This document shows, one piece after another, positions 37,454 to 45,372 of a DNA stretch of 64,000 nt. Source of the stretch: JABDIY01 sp963803875 (GTDB lineage: Bacteria; Actinomycetota; Acidimicrobiia; Acidimicrobiales; SZUA-35); assembly GCA_963803875.1 (NCBI GenBank), contig CAWDOA010000008.1, positions 186,001 to 250,000 on the forward strand, given 5' to 3'. The notes below the pieces were generated by a model that had not been told where the DNA came from, did no database searches, and worked only from the letters and a program-made list of their open reading frames with translations. The stretch's first letter is position 1, and every line of letters begins with the position of its first letter. A program made the translations under genes and the position numbers.

Positions 37454-37749
37454 ATCGGATCGAAGGGAAACCCTGCGAATCCCACCAGCTTCCCAGCACC
37501 ACGAAAGACGTGCGAGGTTCCGTCTGAGCGGACCAGCAGCGCAGGGCCGCTGAGGTGGCCCTCGGGCCCATCCATCTCGAGCGTGTGAGCCGCCATCTCG
37601 ATGGTCGTGCCAGACGCCGTACGAACCACCAGCTCCCAGTCGATTCCTCCACGGCCCTCGAACTCGGCCACAATCACCGACCCGCCGACACCGCTCATCA
37701 CCCGGCCTGAGACCGACAGTTCGTCGATCACGTAGCGATAGTGCCTCAT
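37450..37749 (-). CDS. Hypothetical protein, 99 residues
   Basis: A small beta-rich protein without recognised domain. It is predicted soluble, with no signal peptide, and ends in GFAGFPFDPI. The ATG at 37749 is preferred to one three codons upstream. It stands alone between convergent and co-directional neighbours. Confidence 0.55.
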   Translation of the reverse strand: MRHYRYVIDELSVSGRVMSGVGGSVIVAEFEGRGGIDWELVVRTASGTTIEMAAHTLEMDGPEGHLSGPALLVRSDGTSHVFRGAGKLVGFAGFPFDPI

Positions 37750-37819
37750 GGGTAGCACCCTACGTGCTCACCCGACCTGCTCTGCATCCACTACCGAGCC
37801 ACGATGAGACACGCGGCGA

Positions 37820-38167
37820 TCAGAGAACGATCGCTCGAAGGGCAAGCCCCATGATGAACAAATTGCCCCCGCCGAGCAGCAGGTAGTCCCACTGGGGGAT
37901 CTGTTGGCGGTAGCTGTAGATGATGGCAATCGACGCCATCGCAAGGAAGCCGTAGAAGTAATGCAGATCATCGGCCTCGACACCGGACTGCAGTACGACG
38001 ACGCCGATCGTGACCTGGACCACGGTGAGCACCCACGAGGCGTAGATCGCGGGCACGAGTACCGCCGAGCGAATCTCGGTACGCCAGTGTGCGACCGCGG
38101 CCCACACTCCTGTGAGACCCGTGGTCACAGCGACTACCCAAGCAAGAATCCAGTGGAGTGTGGACAC
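37820..38167 (-). CDS. Small membrane protein with four helices
   Basis: A 115-residue hydrophobic protein with about four transmembrane segments (starting near residues 4, 32, 66 and 95) and a conserved-looking DDLHYFYGF motif between helices 2 and 3. The GTG start at 38167 lies two bases after the stop of the truncated PIG-L gene, so the two were probably coupled. Family not recognised. Confidence 0.6.
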   Translation of the reverse strand: MSTLHWILAWVVAVTTGLTGVWAAVAHWRTEIRSAVLVPAIYASWVLTVVQVTIGVVVLQSGVEADDLHYFYGFLAMASIAIIYSYRQQIPQWDYLLLGGGNLFIMGLALRAIVL

Positions 38168-38169
38168 GA

Positions 38170-38304
38170 TCAGAGTCCCGGCAGAAGCTCGACTTCGGTC
38201 GACTCGCCGACATGACCGTCGTTGCTGGGAGCGAAGAACTCCGGTCCGAAGATCGATTGGAACACATCGTCGGGATGGGCATGAAAACAGACCAGGACGG
38301 ACAT
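38170..38304 (-). pseudogene. Internally deleted PIG-L/LmbE-type deacetylase remnant
   Basis: A 44-residue open frame that starts MSVLVCFHAHPDD, the N-terminal strand and zinc-binding AHPDD motif of PIG-L/LmbE deacetylases. It then jumps directly to VFQSIFGPEFFAPS, which resembles the extreme C-terminus of the same family. The 200-odd residues that normally lie between are missing. The join falls at PDD, a sequence likely present on both sides, so deletion across a short direct repeat would explain it. No active enzyme can result. Confidence 0.6.
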
Positions 38305-38487
38305 GGCTCCAAAGATAATGGTTCCCGTGAACTTCGATAGCGCTCCATGCCGGCGCCGGGCAGACCGGTCTCAGCACGACCTCATGTCCTCGACCGTCGT
38401 GGCCGGTTCACGCAGGAACGTGAACCGGCCACCGCTACGACCTCGCCATGCTGTCACCGATCCGCCGTCGAGACTGACGGCGAGGGC

Positions 38488-38667
38488 TCAGACGGAGGCG
38501 ATGGTTCGAATGTCGTCTCGTGCAATCCTTCGTTTGGTGCCGTTGATGAGAAGCAGGACGCCGTCCTCGTCATCCCGCAGAACCAAGCCCTGCAACAGTC
38601 CGTAGGTAGTGAGCAACACCGCCTGCCGTTGTTCCATCGATGGTCCGTCAAGTGGGATTGTGAGCAT
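38488..38667 (-). CDS. Small hypothetical protein, 59 residues
   Basis: A 59-residue open frame starting MLTIPLDGPSMEQ and ending RRIARDDIRTIASV, with alternating hydrophobic segments (VLLTTYGLLQGLVL, GVLLLINGT) typical of a small beta/alpha domain. Codon choice resembles its neighbours. No family recognised. Confidence 0.5.
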   Translation of the reverse strand: MLTIPLDGPSMEQRQAVLLTTYGLLQGLVLRDDEDGVLLLINGTKRRIARDDIRTIASV

Positions 38668-38810
38668 TGGCCGCCAGCCTTCTGCGTCGTTGGTTTCGCC
38701 GTTTCTGATCTCGAATGTAACCTACGTCACACCTTTCCGTCGTTGGGTAGAATCCCCTCCCGATCCCCGACCGTCCGGGTGATGACATTCACCAACTACG
38801 GTGGGTCTTC

Positions 38811-39845
38811 GTGGTGTCCTCGTCCCTCCCCGGCTCGGTTCGCTTCGCCGTTGGCACAGGGCTCTTGACCGTCGCCAACGATTTTGTTGCCTTCGTCTCC
38901 CCTTCCGGGCCTATTGCCGATGCGTGGAGTGACCTCGTACAGACTCGCGCCAGCGAGGCAGAGATCCGATCGGCCCTGGAGTCCGACATGCCCCCGGATC
39001 ACCACATGGCAGTCTTCCACCTCGTTGACAGCGGGATTGCCGTGCTGGCGGTTCCGGGCGCCGATCGGATAATCGGCTCGCTTCGACCGACGTCAGACGG
39101 CGTGATCAGGTTCGGGATGCACCCCGGCCCCAACTCCACCCATTGGGTTCGGGCCGGAGCCGTTGGAGCAAGCGGGTTTGAGATCGCCGGATTCGCCGTT
39201 TTCGAAGAACACTCTCACGACAACAGGGCCCATGGCGATCCACCACCACCCTCGATGCACAGCGCCCCGGCGGAGAGCACCACATCGGATCCGGCACCAC
39301 CCCGGTCCGAGTTCTTCTCCGCTCAAGGCGCCGTCCCACCTCCACCGAGGGCCGGCCGTGACTCCGTGGGCGCACCGGTCGGTGTCCCGCAACCTCCACC
39401 ACCTGCTCCCGGTCCTCCTGTCCTCTCCTCACCGCTGTTCTCCGACCTGCCCATCGAGTCCGATCGGATCGAGCTCAGCAACCAGAACATCCCGAACACC
39501 GGACCGCTCTGCATCCGATTCGACGACGGGCAAGAGTTGGGCCTGGACCACCCCTTGGCCGTCGGGCGAGCCCCCGAAGGCAGTGCCGATGTCCCCGATG
39601 GTGCTGTGGTCGTGGTGGTATCGGGCGATCAGGTGAGCCGTTGCCATTTCGTCATCCGCCCAACCGAGACCGGGGCCGAGGTGATCGATACGAACTCGCT
39701 GAACGGCTGTTTCCTCGACGACCCCGGCAGGCCGGGAAGCGGGCCTCAGATTCCGGTGGGCGTACCGGTCCAGGTCGAGCCAGGTCAACGACTTCGGTTC
39801 GGCGATCGCTCCCTCACCCTCATCGCCGGTCACCGGGACCCATAG
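38811..39845 (+). CDS. FHA-domain protein
   Basis: A 344-residue protein. The first 130 residues form an ordered domain of unknown type. A Pro-rich, disordered linker (about 140-215) follows. The C-terminal 100 residues form a forkhead-associated domain: PLAVGRAPEG, DQVSRCHFVIRP (the SxxH-type phosphothreonine-binding motif appears as SRCH), and DTNSLNGCFLDD. FHA domains bind phosphothreonine, usually placed by Ser/Thr kinases, but no such kinase is near. The start is one of two adjacent GTG codons (38811 or 38814). Confidence 0.78.
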   Translation: MVSSSLPGSVRFAVGTGLLTVANDFVAFVSPSGPIADAWSDLVQTRASEAEIRSALESDMPPDHHMAVFHLVDSGIAVLAVPGADRIIGSLRPTSDGVIRFGMHPGPNSTHWVRAGAVGASGFEIAGFAVFEEHSHDNRAHGDPPPPSMHSAPAESTTSDPAPPRSEFFSAQGAVPPPPRAGRDSVGAPVGVPQPPPPAPGPPVLSSPLFSDLPIESDRIELSNQNIPNTGPLCIRFDDGQELGLDHPLAVGRAPEGSADVPDGAVVVVVSGDQVSRCHFVIRPTETGAEVIDTNSLNGCFLDDPGRPGSGPQIPVGVPVQVEPGQRLRFGDRSLTLIAGHRDP

Positions 39846-39854
39846 GGTTGTTCG

Positions 39855-40319
39855 GTGAACAACTGGCACCTGGCACAGTTCAACATTGCCAAAACGAAGT
39901 ACCCGCTCGATGATCCCCGGATGCAAGGCTTCGTGGATCAACTGGATCCGGTCAACGAGCTGAGTGAGCGATCGGACGGGTTTGTATGGCGCCACCACAC
40001 CGAGGATGGCAACAGCACGGCGGTTCGAATGTTCGACGATCCAGACCTCATCATCAACTTCACTGTCTGGCAGAACATCGAGGCACTTCGGGACTTCACC
40101 TACCGCGTCACTGAACACAGGGAGCTGCTCAGGAAGCGACGAGAATGGTTTGTTCCCGTCAAAGGGTGGCCACTCCTCGTGATGTGGTGGATTCCAGCCA
40201 ACCACCGGCCGACGCTCGAAGAGGCCCGGGAGAAACTTGTCCATCTGCGCGACAATGGACCCAGCCAAGAAGCATTCACATTCCGCACCCGCTTCGACCA
40301 ACCAGGGGCCACCGTATGA
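39855..40319 (+). CDS. DUF3291 family protein
   Basis: A 154-residue DUF3291 protein, with WHLAQFNIAKTKYPLDDPRM at the N-terminus and FTVWQNIEALRDFTYRVTEH and WWIPANHRPTLEEAREKL later. It is a ferredoxin-like dimeric fold similar to ABM domains. The role is unknown. The start is GTG 39855; the stop overlaps the deoC start (ATGA). Confidence 0.8.
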   Translation: MNNWHLAQFNIAKTKYPLDDPRMQGFVDQLDPVNELSERSDGFVWRHHTEDGNSTAVRMFDDPDLIINFTVWQNIEALRDFTYRVTEHRELLRKRREWFVPVKGWPLLVMWWIPANHRPTLEEAREKLVHLRDNGPSQEAFTFRTRFDQPGATV

Positions 40320-40984
40320 CCACCCTCACCCCAACTTCATTCGCTGCGCTGGTAGACCACACGCTTCTCGCTCCTACCGCAGTCCGGGCTGAGGTGGTGC
40401 AACTGTGCGAAGAGGCCATCGATTTCGGCACCGCATCGGTATGTGTGAACCCTTCGTGGGTTCCGCAGGCCAGTTCACTGTTGGCCAGTAGCGACGTGAT
40501 GGTCTGCACCGTCGCAGGTTTCCCCCTGGGAGCTGACCAGCCTGGGTCGGTTGCCACAACCGCCAGGATTGCGGTGGCCGAAGGCGCCGATGAGGTGGAT
40601 GTGGTCGTGCCGATCGGTCGAGTGATCGATGGAGACAAGTTGTTTGTTTCGAACTACCTCCAGGCAGTTCGGGAAGCCTGCACAGACGTGACGTTGAAGG
40701 TGATAATCGAATCAGCCGCCCTCACCCAAGCGCAGATCGTGTCAGCCTGTGAATGGTCGGTAGAGGCCGGAGCCGACTTCGTGAAGACGTCCACCGGATT
40801 CCACTCCAGCGGCGGCGCCTCAGCGGCGGCGGTTGCCCTGATGCGGTCCACGGTCGGGCCCGAATTGGGCCTGAAAGCATCGGGGGGCATCCGTACGCTC
40901 GCCGATGTGGAGACCATGCTCTCCGCCGGGGCTACCCGGCTCGGGATGAGCGCCACGGCCGCCGTCATCGACGAACTCCGCTAG
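40316..40984 (+). CDS. deoC: Deoxyribose-phosphate aldolase
   Basis: A 222-residue class I aldolase that cleaves 2-deoxyribose-5-phosphate to glyceraldehyde-3-phosphate and acetaldehyde. The Schiff-base Lys157 is in DFVKTSTGF, the proton-relay Lys187 in LKASGGI, and Asp95 in DEVDVV. The frame is open upstream, but the ATG at 40316, overlapping the preceding stop, gives the normal N-terminus (LVDHTLLAP). It links deoxynucleoside breakdown to central metabolism. Confidence 0.93.
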   Translation: MTTLTPTSFAALVDHTLLAPTAVRAEVVQLCEEAIDFGTASVCVNPSWVPQASSLLASSDVMVCTVAGFPLGADQPGSVATTARIAVAEGADEVDVVVPIGRVIDGDKLFVSNYLQAVREACTDVTLKVIIESAALTQAQIVSACEWSVEAGADFVKTSTGFHSSGGASAAAVALMRSTVGPELGLKASGGIRTLADVETMLSAGATRLGMSATAAVIDELR

Positions 40985-41033
40985 CCAGATCCCGTTTTCA
41001 TCGGAGCGCTGATCAAGGCGTACGCTCACCCCC

Positions 41034-42098
41034 GTGCGACCACCAAAAGACTTCTTCCGCCCGCTCGCTGTCGGGGCACCTGAACCGGTTCGAGAGATTC
41101 CGGTCATGCCCAGCCGCATGATCCACTTCTTTCCACCCTCCAACGCCAAAATGGTTGCGAAGGTGCCCGATATCGCTCCCACTGTCGACATCTTGCTCGG
41201 CAACCTCGAGGACGGCGTCCCGGTAGCTGAAAAGGTTGCCGCCCGTGCCGGTCTGGTCGAGGTGGGTCGTTCGGTCGACATGGGCGACACCCAATTGTGG
41301 ACTCGGGTCAACAGTCTCGATTCACCATGGGTTCTCGACGATCTCACCACCCTGGTGTCCGAGATCGGTGACAAGCTCGACGTGATCATGATCCCGAAGG
41401 TCGAGGGGCCCGAGGACATCCACTACGCCGATCGACTCGTTGCGCAGCTGGAGGCGAGGGCAGGTCTGTCCCGACCGATCCTGTTCCATGCGATCCTCGA
41501 GACAGCCCGGGGCGTCTCCAACGTGGAAGCGATCTGCGGCTCGTCACCGAGGATGCAGGGGATCTCGCTGGGCCCCGCCGACCTTGCTGCAAACCGACGT
41601 ATGAAGACCACCCGAGTCGGTGGTGGTCACCCCGACTACGTGGTGCAAGGCGACCCACCGATGGGAGACGATGGAGCACCTGACATCAACGCCGAACGAG
41701 CTCGGTACCAGCAGGATCTCTGGCACTACACGATCGCCCGCATGGTGGATGCGTGTGTGACACATGGGATCCTCCCGTTCTACGGCCCATTCGGCGACAT
41801 AGCCGACACCGTCGCCTGCGAAGCCCAGTTTCGCAACGCATACCTGTTGGGGTGCGTCGGTGCATGGAGCCTTCACCCAAAGCAGATCGCGGTCGCAAAG
41901 AAAGTCTTCAGCCCTCGACCCCAAGACGTGGCTCAAGCGCAGCGGGTGATCGATGCAATGGGTGACGGAACCGGGGCGATCATGCTCGACGGCAAGATGG
42001 AAGACGATGCCAGCGTCAAACAGTGTCATGTCGTCGTGGAGCTGGCGAAGCGTCTAGCAGCCCGTGACCCCGAACTGGCGGCCAGCTATGGCTTCTGA
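41034..42098 (+). CDS. Malyl-CoA/citramalyl-CoA lyase-like (HpcH/CitE family)
   Basis: A 354-residue lyase of the CitE/malyl-CoA lyase family. It matches L-malyl-CoA/beta-methylmalyl-CoA lyase features: LGNLEDGVP with the acidic metal ligand, MIPKVEGPEDIHYAD, the RMQGISLGPADLAA motif, HGILPFYGPFGDIADT and the WSLHPKQIAVAKKVF C-terminal region. Such enzymes interconvert malyl-CoA with acetyl-CoA and glyoxylate. The start is GTG 41034. The end overlaps the next CitE-family gene by 11 bases, so the two are co-translated. Confidence 0.82.
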   Translation: MRPPKDFFRPLAVGAPEPVREIPVMPSRMIHFFPPSNAKMVAKVPDIAPTVDILLGNLEDGVPVAEKVAARAGLVEVGRSVDMGDTQLWTRVNSLDSPWVLDDLTTLVSEIGDKLDVIMIPKVEGPEDIHYADRLVAQLEARAGLSRPILFHAILETARGVSNVEAICGSSPRMQGISLGPADLAANRRMKTTRVGGGHPDYVVQGDPPMGDDGAPDINAERARYQQDLWHYTIARMVDACVTHGILPFYGPFGDIADTVACEAQFRNAYLLGCVGAWSLHPKQIAVAKKVFSPRPQDVAQAQRVIDAMGDGTGAIMLDGKMEDDASVKQCHVVVELAKRLAARDPELAASYGF

Positions 42099-42969
42099 CG
42101 CTCCATCAGACATCGAGGTGCTCCGCAGCGTTCTCTACATGCCGTCGGCCAATGAACGAGCCCTGGAAAAAGCAAAGACACTGCCCGCCGACGCCATCAT
42201 CTTCGATCTGGAAGACGCCGTTGCACCCGACGCCAAGGTCGACGCTCGGTCGAGAGCGGCTGCCGCCGCTGCAAGCGGCGAGTATGGCGACCGCGTGCTC
42301 ACGATCCGCTGCAACAGCCTCGCCACCCAATGGGGCGCCGATGACATCGCTGCCGCGGCTGATGCAGCACCGACAGCCGTCGTCATACCCAAGATCAACA
42401 CCGTTGATGAAGTCGATGCTGTTGCTCAGGCCCTGTCGGCGGCCGGAGCTCCGGACAGCACCGGCGTGTGGGCCATGATCGAATCTCCGCTGGGGATTCT
42501 CAACGCCCTCGAGATCGCGCGGCACCCCCGGTGCTCAGCCTTCGTGCTCGGCACCAATGATCTGGCCAAGGAATTGCGCGCTCCACTGATTCCCGGTCGG
42601 GCCAATCTTGTACCTCATCTCGCCGCTGCCGTGGTTGCGGCACGAGCGGCTGGGATCGTCGTCGTCGACGGCGTCTTCAACAACATCAAAGACGCCGCCG
42701 GGTTCGCCGCAGAGTGCGCCCAGGGGTTCGAGCTTGGTTTCGACGGCAAGACGCTCATCCATCCCTCACAGATCGAAACATGCAACAAAACGTGGTCACC
42801 GACCCAAATTGAGGTCGAAAACGCGAAAAAAGTGATTTCTGCATTTTCGGCTGCGGAGGCTCAGGGAAGCGGTGTTGCGACAGTTGACGGACGCATGATC
42901 GAGAACCTCCACGTCGACAACGCCCGGCGAGTTTTAGCAATAAACGAGGCTATTCACCAGCGTTCATAG
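42088..42969 (+). CDS. CitE-family lyase or malyl-CoA thioesterase
   Basis: A 293-residue CitE-like protein: LYMPSANERALEKA, FDLEDAVAPDAK (metal-binding acidic pair), the CoA-binding Arg in TIRCNSLAT, MIESPLGILNA, GTNDLAKEL and KTLIHPSQIE. The family includes citramalyl-CoA lyases and (3S)-malyl-CoA thioesterases, and the exact activity cannot be assigned. The ATG at 42088 is chosen over an earlier in-frame start because it gives the typical N-terminus. It overlaps the preceding lyase gene by 11 bases, which points to a shared pathway. Confidence 0.8.
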   Translation: MASDAPSDIEVLRSVLYMPSANERALEKAKTLPADAIIFDLEDAVAPDAKVDARSRAAAAAASGEYGDRVLTIRCNSLATQWGADDIAAAADAAPTAVVIPKINTVDEVDAVAQALSAAGAPDSTGVWAMIESPLGILNALEIARHPRCSAFVLGTNDLAKELRAPLIPGRANLVPHLAAAVVAARAAGIVVVDGVFNNIKDAAGFAAECAQGFELGFDGKTLIHPSQIETCNKTWSPTQIEVENAKKVISAFSAAEAQGSGVATVDGRMIENLHVDNARRVLAINEAIHQRS

Positions 42970-42971
42970 GG

Positions 42972-43007
42972 GTATTCTCGTAATCGCTTATGCGATTACG
43001 AGAATAC
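42972..43007 (+). terminator. Perfect 16-bp inverted repeat after the CitE-like gene
   Basis: The arms gtattctcgtaatcgc (42972-42987) and gcgattacgagaatac (42992-43007) are perfectly complementary around a four-base loop. The repeat starts three bases after the stop codon. There is no T tract. It is probably a transcription terminator, though the relatively AT-rich, perfectly symmetrical arms would also suit a regulator-binding operator. Confidence 0.6.
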
Positions 43008-43147
43008 GGCCTGCCTGCCGATGCGACTCCTCGCGCACTCTAGTCATGGGTCATGCCGGGGTGGTGGATGCTGCATGTCCAACAACGAGTAACCCGTTGA
43101 CCACTGTACGGGTCCGCCGATCACCCGCTATGTTGCGAACACGTTAC

Positions 43148-43169
43148 GGCCCACCTACCAACGTGGGCC
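43148..43169 (+). other. Hairpin upstream of DUF389 gene
   Basis: GGCCCAC at 43148-43154 pairs with GTGGGCC at 43163-43169 around an eight-base loop, 43 bases before the ATG of the second DUF389 gene. It may be a leader structure or a chance palindrome. Confidence 0.3.
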
Positions 43170-43211
43170 ACCGGGCTCGGCCCGACGTAAACCCGCAATG
43201 GAGAGATCCAC

Positions 43212-44638
43212 ATGTCAACCCCCAAGGCTGGCTCAACCACAATCACCCGTCCGGAGTCGTCCCGCCAAGTCCAACAACTCGCCCCTCCCCCGTCGAACCC
43301 GACCCGCCGCCGTCGACGCGGACCGTCGCTCATCGAGAAGGCCATCGGGCGTCTCGCCACTCACCACCTGCGCAGCGACCGCATGGCCCGGGAGGATCGA
43401 GCCCGAGTGGTCGCCAACCTGTTCCACGAAGGGGGTCGTCGAAGCGCATTCGTGCATCGCTTCGGTGCGCTCATGGTCTTGTCGTCGCTCATCGCCGTTC
43501 TCGGCCTTCTCGCTGACTCAACCGCCGTTGTGATCGGGGCGATGATCGTTGCACCGCTCATGGCTCCGGTACTCGGCGTCGCAGTGGCGATCGTGATGGA
43601 CTGGCCCCGGCGGGCGGCCGAGTCAGCGCTCACGGCCGGCATCGGCAGCATCCTTGCCATAGCTCTGGCGGTGGTGACCTCCCTGGTCTTGCCCACTCCT
43701 GAGGAGATTCCCGCCGAGGTTTTGGCTCGAACCGCTCCGAATCTTCTTGATCTCGGTGTCGCCGTCGCCGCCGGTGCCGCTGGCGCCTACGCTCAGGTTC
43801 GTCGGGCTGCAGGCGAAGCTCTCACCGGCGTTGCCGTGGCAGTTGCGCTCGTGCCGCCGCTCGCCGTCGTAGGCATCACGCTCCAGATGGGCGAGTGGAC
43901 ATTGGCCGCTGGTGCCTTTCTTCTCTACCTGGCCAACGTGGCAGGAATCGTACTGGCGGCGGCTGGCACGTTCGTGCTGTGCGGACTGGTGCCCCGCCGA
44001 CAGCTCATCACCGCCCGCATTCATGTCGCCCGAGGCTTCCGTCTCGCCGTGGCCGCGGTTCTGCTGATCGTGGCACCGCTCCAACTGACCGATCAATGGA
44101 GAGAACGTCGACCGATCAACGACGACGAAACCAGAGACGCCGTGAAGGTCATACTGGAGGAAACGAACCCCGACGCCGCCGTGATTTCGATCGAGGTGGA
44201 CACCGAAGATGGCGAACGAACGATCGACATCACTGCCTCCACCGGCGACGAGCCGATCGATGTCGGAGACCTGGCCGAAGATCTTTCCGAAGAACTCGAC
44301 GTAGGATTCGAACTCGAGGTCACCACCCTGGAGGCCGATTCGCAGTCGGCCAAGGTTCAAGAAGCCGAAGACGGCGAGGCAGACATCGCGGTGGAAGAAG
44401 CTCCAGACGACACGAGCACCGCCGACGACACGGGCACCGACGACACAAACACCGCCGACGACACGGGCACCGACGACGACACGGGCACCGACGACACAAA
44501 CACCGCCGACACGGGCACCGACGACACAAACACCGCCGACGACACGGGCACCGCCGACGACACGAGCACCGCCGACGACACGAGCACAGCGACGACACGA
44601 GCTCTAGCGACGACACGGGCACCTCATCGAGCCCATGA
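43212..44638 (+). CDS. DUF389 membrane protein (second paralogue), with acidic repeat tail; frameshift near the end
   Basis: A paralogue of the gene at 22853: the same motifs (DSTAVVIGAMIVAPLMAPVLG, GVAVAVALVPPLAVVG, LYLANVAGI) and about six helices. The soluble domain is followed by a long acidic tail of DDTGT/DDTNTA repeats. As read, the frame leaves the repeat at about 44587 and runs on to 44672, overlapping the convergent gene. Adding one base there continues the repeat as SDDTSSSDDTGTSSSP and stops at 44638, two bases short of that gene (475 residues). The ATG at 43212 has GGAGAG upstream. Confidence 0.8.
44400..44625 (+). repeat. DDT-coding tandem repeat
   Basis: Irregular repeats of 15-18 bases built from gacgacacgggcacc, gacgacacaaacacc and gacgacacgagcacc. 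They encode the Asp/Thr-rich tail of the DUF389 protein. A one-base irregularity sits at about 44587. Confidence 0.8.
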
Positions 44639-44640
44639 GG

Positions 44641-45372
44641 TCAGCTGGAGGGGAATGGTTCTGAGGGGCTGACGAGGCCCACGCTCACAAACCCGTGATG
44701 CCCGTCGCCACCGGGTTCGTCAGACCACGCCGCTCCCTCGCCCACCTCGGCAGACGTAGGGACGGGGCAGGGAACGGGCCCGTTCTCCAAGAGGGTGAGT
44801 GCCTCTCCCCCGGATGCCAACCCGATCAGTGCGATCGAGCCCGGGAACCACGGCGCCACTATCGATCCCATCGTGCCACTACCCCGCAGAACGCCGGTGT
44901 GCTCTCGACCGGCAAGCACGAGCCCAGCCGCATTCGGCACGCTGTCCATTGCTGCCAACAGATGACCGGCCATCGCCTCGTCCCGGGGACGCTCGATGTC
45001 TCCAAGGGCTCCCAAATCCACTTGGGAGCCGGGCGCGACCCATGCGCTGTCGAGGCCGACCGTTGTCAGCGGCTGACCCGCGTTTCTGAGATCGGCGAGG
45101 CTTGCCACAAGCTCGGCCATCGAAAGGCTGCTCCGCCCATCGGCGTACGGCGCGGCCCGAGTCCAGAACGGTCCCCAATGCTCGCCATCGAGGGACTCGT
45201 TGAAGGGAACCTCGAGACCCACAACCAGCGGCTGACCCTCCAGCACCACGTTGACCGCCAGATCGGCGATCAGCCGAGGAAACTCCCGCGTTCCCGGGAT
45301 CTCACCTATGAACAAGATCTGGTCTCGTTGCAGAACGGGCAGCAGGTCATCGACCGTCTCAATGGTGGTCAC
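44641..45372 (-). CDS. ChaN/erythromycin-esterase-like protein
   Basis: A 243-residue protein. The N-terminal stretch ILFIGEIPGTREF and PLVVGLEVPFNESLDG resemble the Tiki/ChaN/erythromycin-esterase superfamily, in which a Gly-Glu and a later Glu are active-site residues. A later segment with LAGREHTGVLRG continues the fold. The substrate is unknown. Its start overlaps the malic-enzyme stop by ATGA, so the two genes form an operon. Confidence 0.55.
   Translation of the reverse strand: MTTIETVDDLLPVLQRDQILFIGEIPGTREFPRLIADLAVNVVLEGQPLVVGLEVPFNESLDGEHWGPFWTRAAPYADGRSSLSMAELVASLADLRNAGQPLTTVGLDSAWVAPGSQVDLGALGDIERPRDEAMAGHLLAAMDSVPNAAGLVLAGREHTGVLRGSGTMGSIVAPWFPGSIALIGLASGGEALTLLENGPVPCPVPTSAEVGEGAAWSDEPGGDGHHGFVSVGLVSPSEPFPSS

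Noticed and set aside
43895..44638. Arg/His-rich frame ending HRRHGHRR
   Set aside because: Shadow of the DUF389 gene, though its last codons show the correct end of that gene after the frameshift.
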